From Methanothrix sp. (GTDB lineage: Archaea > Halobacteriota > Methanosarcinia > Methanotrichales > Methanotrichaceae), in contig JAAZNX010000203.1 in assembly GCA_012798025.1 (NCBI GenBank), positions 1 to 22,041 of the forward strand: 22,041 nucleotides of DNA. Direction: 5' to 3'. How positions within the stretch are numbered: the stretch's first letter is position 1; every line of letters starts with the position of its first letter. Of this stretch, positions 1-8,016 are shown one piece after another. The notes beneath the pieces were generated by a model. That model was not told the origin of the DNA and did no database searches. It saw nothing but the letters and a program-made list of their open reading frames with translations. Made by a program: the position numbers and the translations under genes.

Positions 1-19
1 ACCCTCCTGCTGGCATGAG

Positions 20-49
20 ATGAATTTATCAGATCCCTTATAAATTCAT
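20..49. repeat. Perfect 10-bp inverted repeat downstream of cas6
   Basis: ATGAATTTAT at 20-29 is mirrored by ATAAATTCAT at 40-49 with a 10-base spacer. It lies about 60 bases past the cas6 stop and past two T-runs. It could be an RNA hairpin or a protein-binding palindrome at the edge of the cas locus. No T-run follows it on the minus strand, so it is not a classical hairpin terminator. It does not look like a known CRISPR repeat, and there is only one copy here. Confidence 0.45.
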
Positions 50-67
50 TCCTGTGAAATGCTTTCT

Positions 68-92
68 AAAAAAACGTCCTTAGCACAAAAAA
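68..92 (-). terminator. Oligo-T terminator region after cas6
   Basis: Read on the minus strand, a run of six T (92 to 87) and a run of seven T (74 to 68) occur 15-40 bases after the cas6 stop codon. Archaeal RNA polymerase commonly terminates at such U-tracts without needing a stem. This fits an end for the hicB-cas6 transcript. Confidence 0.5.
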
Positions 93-106
93 CAGGCAGC
101 GTAGCT

Positions 107-763
107 CTATTTCAACCGAATAACTGTCCCGTAACCTCTTGAGACCGACTTTCCCAGTCCCATGTGATCTGGAATCGCGAAGGTGGCGGTGAACTCCCCT
201 CGCAGTCCTGTTACCTTAGTCCCCTTCAGCAGGCAGATCTCCTCTCGCATCCTCCCCAGCTCCAGGCGAATGTGCTTTGTAGCTACATACTCCAGGCCCT
301 TGGAGGCTGAGAGCAAATTCCCTATGAGGATCCTCCTCAGCAGGTCCCTTCTTTCATCCCTTGAGGCACCTGTATATCTGGGATAGTTCTCCTGACTCAG
401 TGCCAGCCAGGGGGACGCGAACTTGTAGCTGTAGATCTGGTCCGAGCATCCGAACTCCTCGCTCTTCAGTGTCACGCCGCGCTCCATGATTGAGTAGGTG
501 CTGTCGCCCAGTTTTATCTCGCTGAACTTGTCGTAGATCTCCTTCAGGACATTTGCGCCCTCGTTGATCCCCAAGACCAGCGGGCAGCCATCGAGCATCT
601 TGTACTGGATGAGCGGGTATTTGTAAATCAGCTTGTCTGTGACATGCTGGTGCAGGAGGGCGTGCTCGTTGAAGCTGGTGGCGAAAAAGCCACGCAGCTT
701 CGTGGCGTCCCCGCGCATTGGCGCGTCGGAGTGGAGGGTCAGGCGAAGGATTTTAAGAAGCAT
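107..763 (-). CDS. cas6: CRISPR endoribonuclease Cas6 (Cas6b type)
   Basis: 218-residue RAMP-superfamily endoribonuclease that would cut pre-crRNA inside the repeat and hand crRNA to the type I-B Cascade complex. The protein starts with a ferredoxin-like strand (MLLKILRLTLHSDAPMRG). Its centre has the YKYPLIQYKMLDG segment typical of archaeal Cas6b, and it ends with the glycine-rich loop GLGKSVSRGYGTVI (about residues 201-214) that contacts RNA. The ATG at 763 lies 8 bases after the hicB-like stop, with no clear ribosome-binding site, so translational coupling is likely. It is the last gene of the locus and is separated from cas3 by the hicB-like gene and a probable transcription break. The stop is TAG. 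Family assignment is confident; the catalytic residue was not assigned. Confidence 0.9.
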   Translation of the reverse strand: MLLKILRLTLHSDAPMRGDATKLRGFFATSFNEHALLHQHVTDKLIYKYPLIQYKMLDGCPLVLGINEGANVLKEIYDKFSEIKLGDSTYSIMERGVTLKSEEFGCSDQIYSYKFASPWLALSQENYPRYTGASRDERRDLLRRILIGNLLSASKGLEYVATKHIRLELGRMREEICLLKGTKVTGLRGEFTATFAIPDHMGLGKSVSRGYGTVIRLK

Positions 764-771
764 ATATTATT

Positions 772-1029
772 CTAAATATTTTCTTTGCGGCAAAGGTCAC
801 CGAAATCTAAGTATTTGGTCTTTTCTTTGAGGAACATCGATCTCGACTGGAACTTCCTCGCCGCGTGCGACCATGCAGGCAACAAACCTTCGATGGCTTC
901 TTTTGCCATAGCAATTGCTTCTTCAACGGTTCGTCCGAACGTTAGGCAGCCCGGAAGCGAGAGCACAATCACGGTATAGGTTCCATCCTTCTCTTTTCGG
1001 AGCAGGACTTTGTAGTGCAATGTCCTCAT
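772..1029 (-). CDS. hicB: Solo HicB-like (UPF0150) protein embedded in the cas locus
   Basis: 85-residue protein with the HicB partial RNase H-like fold: YKVLLRKEKDGTYTVIVLSLPGC followed by the helix VEEAIAMAKEAIEGLL. HicB proteins neutralise the HicA mRNA interferase and often repress their own promoter. Here the C-terminal 35 residues (AWSHAARKFQSRSMFLKEK and onward) do not look like the usual ribbon-helix-helix or HTH tail. There is no room for a hicA in the 125 bases upstream and none elsewhere in the window, so it is an orphan. The reading frame extends back to 1152, but the ATG at 1029 sits about 29 bases after a TATA box (1054-1062) without a ribosome-binding site, which points to a leaderless start; the extra upstream residues look non-coding. 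Cas6 follows after 8 bases. Its role with CRISPR is unknown. Confidence 0.75.
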   Translation of the reverse strand: MRTLHYKVLLRKEKDGTYTVIVLSLPGCLTFGRTVEEAIAMAKEAIEGLLPAWSHAARKFQSRSMFLKEKTKYLDFGDLCRKENI

Positions 1030-1053
1030 TGCAATAGATTTTGATGGTATTGG

Positions 1054-1062
1054 TATTTTATA
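1054..1062 (-). promoter_or_regulatory. TATA box of the hicB-cas6 unit
   Basis: On the minus strand TATAAAATA lies within the palindrome GGTATAAAATACC (1052-1064), centred about 29 bases before the hicB-like ATG. This spacing and the lack of a Shine-Dalgarno sequence suit a leaderless archaeal promoter. Confidence 0.6.
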
Positions 1063-1083
1063 CCTGCTGTTGGGAGGGCCCAG

Positions 1084-1106
1084 AAAAGGCCAAGGTCCTT
1101 TTGGCC
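1084..1106 (-). terminator. Hairpin terminator after cas3
   Basis: On the minus strand GGCCAA, a 7-base loop (AAGGACC), TTGGCC and then TTTTC form a stem plus T-run about 50 bases after the cas3 stop and just before the hicB TATA box. This looks like an intrinsic terminator that separates cas1-cas3 from hicB-cas6. Such stem plus T-run structures are less general in archaea, so the call is moderate. Confidence 0.45.
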
Positions 1107-1154
1107 GTCTTTGTTTAAGTATATCGGTGATTTGGCATGTTTCAATCTTCATCC

Positions 1155-3602
1155 TCAGATTATCATAGACCCTAATCCAGCATCTTCACGCTTGAAGCCC
1201 GTTTCCACGTCGTAGTAGTAGGACAGCTCATCGCGTGAAATGTATCCTATATTGGAGCCATCCGCAATCAGTGAATTTCCATATTTTTTGGAAACTGAGA
1301 TCAAATATTCGCTGAACTCCTTCTTGATCTGCAGATATTTCCGGGTTCTCTCCAGTTGGTTCTTCTCAGATTGCATCTCCCTGTATTGTCTCCAGATTTC
1401 GGAAGCTTTTTCGTCCAGCTCAACGAATAAGTCCACTTTGGGGCAGTCTTCTTCAATGAGCTTGAAGTTCTCGCTCAGATCCTTGAATGCCAATCTTGCA
1501 ATGCAGTCCAAACTCCTCTTTGAATCCTCATCGCTCATGCCGCGTTTCACGGCTTTGAAATATTTGTTGTTGAGGTCGAGGAACTCTGACTCCTTCACAG
1601 GTCCCCGAATAGGCCTGAGAATATCCAGGGTCTTGCTGACCAAAAAGGGATCGTAGATATATTTATAAAATTCTTTTCTCTCGTCCTTCAGTATGAAGAT
1701 CGATACCGTGCCCCTCTCTTCTTTGGCTGAGTTCCTGTTGCACCTGCCTGCTACCTGGTTGATGCAGTCCAGAGGCGCAAAGTCCCGATAAACGATATCG
1801 GCATCGATGTCAACTCCTGCCTCGATCAGCTGGGTGCTGACTATGACCTTCCTTTTCCTATCAGCACTCTTCTTTTTGATCTCATAGATTCGCTCAAGCC
1901 TCACCTTGGGGATCAAATTCGTAGAGAGGAAGAACCTCTCAGTGTTCTCAAGGTCCAGCTCCTGAACGAACCTGTAAACCTCCTGGGCCGAGCTGATGGT
2001 ATTGAGTACGACCAGGAAATCCTTGTCCTGCTTTTCCATCAGGTCATCTCCAAGCATCGCCTTGAACTCATTCAGTGTCAGAGCTTTCTCAATTCTCGGC
2101 ATCAACTCGATTCTGTTCAAGCCCCGGAAGTAATCCTCTTTCCTCTTCACAATCTCCTTGATCTCCCCAGCAGCCTCCTCGAAGATGAGCGGCTGGGTGG
2201 CGGTCATGAAGATTACATAGCTGTTGAACTTCTCCGTGAGTATCTTCAGCGAGTCGTGAATCAGCTGCCAGTACTGGTGAGGCATAGCCTGCACCTCATC
2301 CAGAATTATTATGGAGTTTGCGAGCTTGTTGAACTTTCGAAGCTGCCTGTTTCTGTTGGAGAAAAGGGTGTTGAAGAGCTGCCAGAAGGTGGTTACTATT
2401 ATCTCCGAGTTCCAGCCTTCCAGTAGCAGAAGGCTCTTATCTGCCTCGTACTCGTCATCCTCGGTCTTGTATTTCACATCTGCCAGATGATGATGCTTAA
2501 GAAGCAGCCTCGAATCCTTGTGATTGCCTCCTTTGGCCACGACCTCATCAAAGACATTGTAGTTTTGGTCGATAATGCTCAGAAATGGCAGTGCATAGAT
2601 GATTCTGGGCTCGATTTTGCGCTCATTTTCCAGCCGCTCTCTGAGCTTCAGCGACAGAGATAGTGCAGCCAGCGTCTTGCCTGTGCCGGTGGGCACGTTC
2701 AGGGACAGGATTCGATCATCGAGGTTCCAGGCCCTAATTCCTTCGATCGTCTCTTCGTAGATCTGATTTCGCAGGTCATTGATGTTGTCTTTGCTAGAGG
2801 TGAAGCCTTTCGCCTCCCTATAATCGTCCACCAGATTTGATGACAGGTGCAGGCGGTCCAGATTGATTCCGTCCAGGCCAGCATCGGCCTTGTCGGCGTC
2901 CAGGAGGGTGGAGTAGAGGAATTGTGATATGAAATAGGCATGGAGATTTCCCACTTCACCGATCCGCCTCAGGAAGCGCCTCTCTCTTCTGCCAATTTCT
3001 CTGGCAGCTCCATTTAGAATATAATTTATAATATTGTTAAGGTTGAACTCTAAATCGATACTGCCTTCCTGAAAGAGCACCGTAGCCATCTCGCTGATCT
3101 CTGCCCTGCTGGCCATATCGATAGAGTTTATCTGTTCTTGTACAACCTTCAGAATTTTATCTTTATCAGCATCAAGGTCCGTGATCTCATCCATTGCATT
3201 TAGCAAATTGCCATGATGCCTTTTAACTGCTAGAAAGGATAGTAGGGGCAGATAATCGGCCAGTTCACCCTTGTGCCCCGTCTGCCTCAAGTAATCCCTT
3301 ATCACAGCATAAGTAAAAAAAGCAGATAGCAGCCCGTGATGAGTCACATCCATGGCCTTGAGGGACCTTTTCTTCTTCTCGTCTTTTTCATCGATGTACT
3401 CCTGGAAAAATCTGGTTGCTTTACCTAGGTCGTGGGTGATTCCAATGATGTAGGCTGCATCTTTCAGGACTTCGGCATCGTCTATGTTCAGGGACTTCTC
3501 TGCTACTGTTTTCTTGGCCAGATCTCCCACTCGTTGCAGATGATCCACCAGACGCTTATCCGGATGGGATTTCAGATTAAAGGAATAAGATCCGCTCACC
3601 AT
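1155..3602 (-). CDS. cas3: Cas3 HD-nuclease/helicase of type I-B
   Basis: 815-residue nuclease-helicase that degrades the non-target DNA strand once Cascade has formed an R-loop. The N-terminal HD nuclease has H13, H21, H57-D58 (ITHDLGK), H88-H89 and H129-H130. The SF2 helicase follows: Walker A VPTGTGKT (303-310), DEVQ box (435-438), motif III TAT (467-469), motif V STQLIEAGVDID (589-600) and motif VI QVAGRCNR (616-623). All catalytic motifs seen are intact, so the gene looks functional. The ATG at 3602 overlaps the end of cas5 by 26 bases and is followed directly by a GTG, an alternative start. The overlap implies translational coupling within the cas1-to-cas3 transcript. A single fused HD-helicase is normal for this subtype. 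Confidence 0.95.
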   Translation of the reverse strand: MVSGSYSFNLKSHPDKRLVDHLQRVGDLAKKTVAEKSLNIDDAEVLKDAAYIIGITHDLGKATRFFQEYIDEKDEKKKRSLKAMDVTHHGLLSAFFTYAVIRDYLRQTGHKGELADYLPLLSFLAVKRHHGNLLNAMDEITDLDADKDKILKVVQEQINSIDMASRAEISEMATVLFQEGSIDLEFNLNNIINYILNGAAREIGRRERRFLRRIGEVGNLHAYFISQFLYSTLLDADKADAGLDGINLDRLHLSSNLVDDYREAKGFTSSKDNINDLRNQIYEETIEGIRAWNLDDRILSLNVPTGTGKTLAALSLSLKLRERLENERKIEPRIIYALPFLSIIDQNYNVFDEVVAKGGNHKDSRLLLKHHHLADVKYKTEDDEYEADKSLLLLEGWNSEIIVTTFWQLFNTLFSNRNRQLRKFNKLANSIIILDEVQAMPHQYWQLIHDSLKILTEKFNSYVIFMTATQPLIFEEAAGEIKEIVKRKEDYFRGLNRIELMPRIEKALTLNEFKAMLGDDLMEKQDKDFLVVLNTISSAQEVYRFVQELDLENTERFFLSTNLIPKVRLERIYEIKKKSADRKRKVIVSTQLIEAGVDIDADIVYRDFAPLDCINQVAGRCNRNSAKEERGTVSIFILKDERKEFYKYIYDPFLVSKTLDILRPIRGPVKESEFLDLNNKYFKAVKRGMSDEDSKRSLDCIARLAFKDLSENFKLIEEDCPKVDLFVELDEKASEIWRQYREMQSEKNQLERTRKYLQIKKEFSEYLISVSKKYGNSLIADGSNIGYISRDELSYYYDVETGFKREDAGLGSMII

Positions 3603-4290
3603 CTCTATTATCCTTCAACTCCCACAACTCGCAGACCTTTGCTCGAATGCTCTCTCCATTGCGCTCAAAGAGAATCTCTCGATAGTCCATTACCTCTCTT
3701 GCTTCTCCCATTTCGCAGGGCATCACCTCAGAGAAGTATTCTTTTCCCTCCTCAAACTCCAGCTCTGAGATGAGCTTTTCAGGGACAACGCTGTCGATTT
3801 CATGGAAATCCTCCCCCAATGCCCTCAGCTCGAACTCTCCGACATAATTAAAGTTACATACCATCTGGCTCAGCCCAAGACAAGGCGTGTAAATGGATTG
3901 GTGACCCAGAAGCATATTCTTGACTTTTCCGTAAAAGGCCTCGTCGGAGTGCCAGAAATAGATCCTGTACTTAGGATCTTTCACAAACTCAAATCGGATC
4001 TGTGTCCTGTTCTTTATCAGGTGCATCTTCAGGGCGCTTTTAGTATCGATCAGGTTCTCGCCTATCCTCACCTTTTTAATGGGATTCAAGATCCTGCAGC
4101 CTATTGAAGCATCGTCTCTGAAGAACCAGCTGAAATAATCCGATTTATCCAGGCCGCCAATTGCTCCAATCAGTCCCGAGAGCGCTGTTCTGGGCGGAAA
4201 AGAATAGGTGAGAGGAGAGCTGGTAGAGTAATTCTTTCTGAAGTGGGCGTAGTCTCCCCACACATCGAATGCTATTACTCTCTCCGGCAT
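3577..4290 (-). CDS. cas5: Cas5 (Cas5h/Cas5b), Cascade subunit
   Basis: About 237-residue RAMP protein that caps the 5' handle of crRNA in type I-B Cascade. The N-terminus is diagnostic: VIAFDVWGDYAHFRKNYS followed by PLTYSFPPRTALSGLIGAI. The frame extends back to a TTG at 4308 inside cas7. The ATG at 4290 is preferred because GAGGT overlaps the cas7 stop (TGAGGTTCAG then ATG), giving a well-spaced ribosome-binding site and a 7-base gap. Downstream cas3 overlaps by 26 bases. It lacks the extended C-terminal catalytic features of type I-C Cas5, and here processing would be done by Cas6. Identity is confident; only the exact start is open. Confidence 0.92.
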   Translation of the reverse strand: MPERVIAFDVWGDYAHFRKNYSTSSPLTYSFPPRTALSGLIGAIGGLDKSDYFSWFFRDDASIGCRILNPIKKVRIGENLIDTKSALKMHLIKNRTQIRFEFVKDPKYRIYFWHSDEAFYGKVKNMLLGHQSIYTPCLGLSQMVCNFNYVGEFELRALGEDFHEIDSVVPEKLISELEFEEGKEYFSEVMPCEMGEAREVMDYREILFERNGESIRAKVCELWELKDNRDGERILFL

Positions 4291-4297
4291 CTGAACC

Positions 4298-5215
4298 TCA
4301 GAACGCAATCGGCTTCACTTCAATGTCGGTGGCCGCTGCCAGATCTTCAATTGAAAAACCTGCTCCGTCTTTGCAGAAATTCAGCCGGTCATCTGCGCAG
4401 AGCTCTATGTCCCTGATAGAGTCCTTTTCCGAGGCCAGCTTCATGACCAGGTCGGAGATATCAATCTTGAAGTCATCAGTTCCGCGGATGTTTTCATGAG
4501 GAATCTCGGTGGTCAGCTTGAGCATCTTGTCCAGATCGCCGATGTGATAGTTCTCCCTGCAGTAGTTTACTTTCAGCAGCAGCCTTGGGACCTGCCCGGC
4601 CTTGGTCCTGGAGATCAGGCTCTTGGTTCCATTCCAGGTTCCGTCTAGCAAGAGCTTGATATCATCATCGGTGAGGTGGGTGTGCTTGGCGGCGTTCTCG
4701 TTGATGATTCCGTAGAAAAGGATGAGCGAATAGGGCAGAATGTCCTCCTCTCGGAAAGTGGACTGTTTCGAGCCCTCTTTAGAAGCAAAGGCACCTGTTC
4801 CTTTGATGTGCTTCATGGACACGCGGTGAAGCGATCTGCCCATCTTGAACTGAACCGGGCCGGTGTAGGTTATGGAATCCTCTTTGAGAGGAATTACTCC
4901 TCCAAACAGCCGGATATCGATACACTCGTCCAGAATCCTCTTTGGGTCGTTGTCGAAATTGCCTGCCCTCATCTTTCCATCTTGAACATGCCCTTCATTA
5001 TCATAGACTACTTCTCTAACAAAGATCTCCTGGCCTTTGAAGTTATGGAGATAGTCCCTGATGGTCCTCTTCAGTCGCACATCGGTCACGAGATTCACTC
5101 CGGTCTCCTCGTCGATTCTAGGTTTATTCTCATCTAGAGGATCGCCGTTCGGATTTCCGTCTCGAATATCGTAAATGAAAAGGATCTCCGATCTGTTCTT
5201 GACCTCTTCGCTCAT
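4298..5215 (-). CDS. cas7: Cas7/Csh2, Cascade backbone subunit of type I-B
   Basis: 305-residue RAMP protein that polymerises along the crRNA spacer to form the Cascade backbone. The opening NRSEILFIYDIRDGNPNGDP and the following DEETGVNLVTDVRLKRTIRDYL (about residues 35-57) are the signature of the Csh2/DevR branch of Cas7. The middle RVSMKHIKGTGAFASKEGS belongs to the same family. A strong ribosome-binding site (GAGGAGG) precedes the ATG by about 7 bases, overlapping the end of cas8b. This fits the high copy number of Cas7 per complex. It sits 2 bases after cas8b. Together with Csh1 it defines the subtype as I-B. Confidence 0.95.
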   Translation of the reverse strand: MSEEVKNRSEILFIYDIRDGNPNGDPLDENKPRIDEETGVNLVTDVRLKRTIRDYLHNFKGQEIFVREVVYDNEGHVQDGKMRAGNFDNDPKRILDECIDIRLFGGVIPLKEDSITYTGPVQFKMGRSLHRVSMKHIKGTGAFASKEGSKQSTFREEDILPYSLILFYGIINENAAKHTHLTDDDIKLLLDGTWNGTKSLISRTKAGQVPRLLLKVNYCRENYHIGDLDKMLKLTTEIPHENIRGTDDFKIDISDLVMKLASEKDSIRDIELCADDRLNFCKDGAGFSIEDLAAATDIEVKPIAF

Positions 5216-5217
5216 TT

Positions 5218-7098
5218 TTATGCCTCCTCGCCTATCTGCTCTTTATCTTCCTTATCGTTCTTGAATAGTTTTTGCGTGTCCATCCCCAGCACGAAATAGA
5301 AACTCAGCTCGTCATCGGTCTCCTTCCAGTTCTCTCCAGCCAAAATGAAGTGCTGCGCAATGATGGATTCCAGATCTCGATAGTAGTTTTTGCCATATTC
5401 CTCCAGCTTGTTCTGAATCTCCGGTAGAAGCCTTTTCATCAATGCTTCATTCATCTTAAGCCCATGCAGCTTGGTCCTGAATGGCGTAGCATTTTTGTCC
5501 ATCCACTGGATGTTGAGCAGCTTTTGAGCCAGAACCCCTTCCAGGAAGGTGGCTTTCTTGGCATCGCTGGTAAAGAACGATTTATTTGCCTCGAAAAATC
5601 TCTCGACCTTTTGTTCCATCGGGAGACCTTCGAGATCCTCGATTGATATCAGTCTGCCCTTTTCGTCCATTTCTTTCATCTCCTCCTTACAATCTCTCAA
5701 AAGATTTAGCTCATTCAGATAGTGCAACAGCAAGAAACCATTCAGTGTGGCGATATTGGTGGGATATCCCTGGATGAACGCCTCTCTTGCTCTTCTCATT
5801 ATAAAATCTATCAGCAAATAATAATCGATTTGGTCTCCGACGAAGGTCTTATTCACGACCTCCAGGAAAATCTTGTCATAGGTCCTGTTCTTTGACTCCT
5901 GTGGGAAAAATCTCCTCACCACTCCGAAGTTGAACTCCAGGTGATTCTTCTCTTTCTGGCCATCGCTCAGGAGAAGGTCGTAATAAACTTTAAAGCGCTC
6001 ATCAACTCTATCTTTGGCATCGAAGAGCTTTTTCAATCGAGATGGCAGAACGCCCTCGATCAGAAGAAGAATTCTATATGAGGACTGCTCCTTCTTGTAG
6101 AATATCAAGCTGTTGCTGATGAAATCCTTCATCTCCTTGACTATGTCCAGTATCTCTTCTTCATCCGAGGTTATGCTCTTTCTGACTTCCCCTGACAGCT
6201 TCTGCTTTCTCTTCTGATCTTTTCCGGCCAGTATGCATAGAACATCCTGGAAGTCGCCGCCCAGCGCCAGCTTTGGCACCAGCAAGTACCTGAAGCCGTA
6301 GAAGCTGAAGTCCAGCCTCTCTTCGATGTATTTCTTGCCCAGCTCCAGACGTGTGGCGCAGTCGAAGCAGACCGGCGTATTCTTCCAGGAATCTGAGATC
6401 TCGAATCCACCAGCGATGAATCCGGGCTTGTCAAAGGTGTGGAAGGGCCAGGGGATGGCAAAGCCGTAGACCTCATCTTTTTTCTCCTTGCACACAGAAC
6501 AAGCAGCCTCCAAGCCCTTCGACTCTCCTTGCGACTTCTTGATGTAGTATCTGTCTTTTCCCTTTCGCAATAGAATATTCTTGAAGAGGGCGATGTCTCC
6601 CAGGTATTGCAGCTCACCATTCTTCTCGATTCCCAGGGTGATGATGGCGTTGTCCTTGGGGCCCTTCAGAGCGAACTTCTCCTGCAAACCGGCAAGAATC
6701 TTCTCTGCATCGTTGCTTATCGCCGCATTCATCCTCTGGAGATCCTCCTTTTCCTCACTGGAGAGGTCGTAGCTGTCGTAATTCTGGAACCATTTCAGAA
6801 ATCGGTTGCGAAAGGTTCTCCCCAGATCTCCGGCTATTTTGCTGGTGGGAGTAGCATCGGTGCCGTTGGGTGCCCCTTTTTTGTAAAGATATTTCTGGAA
6901 GCGGTTGAACTCTTCCATATCCACGTGGCTGAAATCATACTCGCCGTTCTTCTCGCTCAATACTACTATTAGCACAAATTTATATTTTCCATTGCCATTT
7001 GGATTCTCGATGAAGGTGGAAAGAAGATCCTCTCCACCGTTATTTCTTTGAACATAATCCCCAATCCTGCCTACAGCCTCTATCACTAAAACCACCAT
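5218..7098 (-). CDS. cas8b: Cas8b/Csh1, large subunit of type I-B Cascade
   Basis: 626-residue large subunit that recognises the PAM and helps recruit Cas3. Its length and layout fit Csh1. The N-terminal part includes SKIAGDLGRTFRNRFLKWFQNY (about 86-107). A zinc-ribbon-like insert has CSVC (C200, C203) and CFDC (C244, C247) about 40 residues apart, as in other Cas8b proteins. The C-terminal part is helical and charged and probably includes a fused small-subunit-like region, because no separate cas11 frame is annotated; in some I-B systems a Cas11 is translated from inside cas8b. The ATG at 7098 lies 3 bases after the cas4 stop. No disruption is visible. Confidence 0.9.
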   Translation of the reverse strand: MVVLVIEAVGRIGDYVQRNNGGEDLLSTFIENPNGNGKYKFVLIVVLSEKNGEYDFSHVDMEEFNRFQKYLYKKGAPNGTDATPTSKIAGDLGRTFRNRFLKWFQNYDSYDLSSEEKEDLQRMNAAISNDAEKILAGLQEKFALKGPKDNAIITLGIEKNGELQYLGDIALFKNILLRKGKDRYYIKKSQGESKGLEAACSVCKEKKDEVYGFAIPWPFHTFDKPGFIAGGFEISDSWKNTPVCFDCATRLELGKKYIEERLDFSFYGFRYLLVPKLALGGDFQDVLCILAGKDQKRKQKLSGEVRKSITSDEEEILDIVKEMKDFISNSLIFYKKEQSSYRILLLIEGVLPSRLKKLFDAKDRVDERFKVYYDLLLSDGQKEKNHLEFNFGVVRRFFPQESKNRTYDKIFLEVVNKTFVGDQIDYYLLIDFIMRRAREAFIQGYPTNIATLNGFLLLHYLNELNLLRDCKEEMKEMDEKGRLISIEDLEGLPMEQKVERFFEANKSFFTSDAKKATFLEGVLAQKLLNIQWMDKNATPFRTKLHGLKMNEALMKRLLPEIQNKLEEYGKNYYRDLESIIAQHFILAGENWKETDDELSFYFVLGMDTQKLFKNDKEDKEQIGEEA

Positions 7099-7101
7099 CT
7101 A

Positions 7102-7719
7102 TCAAAAGCATATATTCCTGTACGTGCAGTCCACGCATCTGGCCTTCTGCTTCGTCCCATCGGGATAGTAGCCCTTCTGTATGATCATCAGTATCTCGCG
7201 CACAATTTGCTTTGCTCTCTCAAAATCCTTTTGCCTGAGGTCAATTTCTGCCACGTAGTTATTGCTCCTGGTATAGCATACGAAGCCGCGTTTCACCTCT
7301 ACTCCGTAGCGCTCCATTATCAGCAGCCCGTAAAGTGCAGCCTGATACTTATGCGTCCTGTAGACAGTTTCCTTCCATTCTGCGTACTTGTAATCCATGG
7401 GCGCAGCCGTTCCATCCTCCAGAAAGAGAACCTCATCCACCTCTCCCTTGAATTGATACTTGTGTGAGGTCAGGTAAACGGAGATCTCTTTCGCAACACA
7501 GTTCAGCCTCTTTCTCACGTAATCCCTGTTCACCTTCTCCCGTGTCTCGTGCAGCTCCCTGCCCTTCAGAACTTTGTAGCGCCGCTCCTCCCGCTGCGCA
7601 ATCCCCAGGCAGTGCATGAAGAATATGAACCTGGGGCAGAACAGGTACTCCAGCGCATCCGATACGGTGACGAACACCTCCTGCTCGGACATCTGTGACG
7701 AGGCGGCCTCGCTATCCAT
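7102..7719 (-). CDS. cas4: Cas4 RecB-like exonuclease, spacer adaptation
   Basis: 205-residue iron-sulfur nuclease that trims prespacers and sets their PAM orientation with Cas1-Cas2. The PD-(D/E)XK core is intact: H57 (GRELHE), D95 in GEVDEV, D109 and K111 in PMDYKYAE, and Q126 (motif YQAALYG). The four cluster cysteines are C28 (FCPR) and C195, C198, C204 (CVDCTYRNIC) at the C-terminus. The ATG at 7719 has GAGGG about 6 bases upstream, so it is chosen over an internal Met at residue 10. It lies 7 bases after cas2 and 3 before cas8b. This places it between the adaptation and effector genes in one transcript. Confidence 0.93.
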   Translation of the reverse strand: MDSEAASSQMSEQEVFVTVSDALEYLFCPRFIFFMHCLGIAQREERRYKVLKGRELHETREKVNRDYVRKRLNCVAKEISVYLTSHKYQFKGEVDEVLFLEDGTAAPMDYKYAEWKETVYRTHKYQAALYGLLIMERYGVEVKRGFVCYTRSNNYVAEIDLRQKDFERAKQIVREILMIIQKGYYPDGTKQKARCVDCTYRNICF

Positions 7720-7726
7720 TTAGCCC

Positions 7727-8014
7727 TCAGAACACCTTCGTGATCGTCACGCCCGCTACCAGCTCGCGGTCGAACCCTGCCCCGATCAGCTTGATCTTGT
7801 CAAAGCACTCCTCGCACATGGGAAAGACATAAACCGAGTCCGACTCCTCGATTATCGCCTCGCACTCCAGGGCCAAGGAGTCTGCTTCGTTGCGGTTCAT
7901 GTCGCCAAGAAATGCACTCTTTTGCACCCGGAAAAGGCCGTAGCCCTTGCAGATCTTGGCCACGCGGCTACGGATCCTGTTTTCCGATATGTCGTAAATC
8001 ACCCACACGAGCAT
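7727..8014 (-). CDS. cas2: Cas2, adaptation complex subunit
   Basis: 95-residue ferredoxin-like protein that dimerises and holds two Cas1 dimers in the spacer-integration complex. The first strand LVWVIYDIS with conserved D8, followed by the helix RSRVAKICKGYGL and the strand RVQKSAFLGDM, is typical of Cas2. So is the pair of cysteines at VYVFPMCEECF. The length is normal. It begins 2 bases after the cas1 stop, so the pair is translationally coupled. Confidence 0.95.
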   Translation of the reverse strand: MLVWVIYDISENRIRSRVAKICKGYGLFRVQKSAFLGDMNRNEADSLALECEAIIEESDSVYVFPMCEECFDKIKLIGAGFDRELVAGVTITKVF

Positions 8015-8016
8015 CC

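Noticed and set aside
1030..1152. N-terminal extension of the HicB-like frame, or a hidden hicA
   Set aside because: The residues are not HicB-like, and a TATA box and terminator lie inside; the gap is too short for a 60-80-residue HicA and no such motif was seen.
4291..4308. TTG start for cas5 at 4308
   Set aside because: It lies inside cas7 and is weaker than the ATG at 4290, which has a GAGGT ribosome-binding site at proper spacing.
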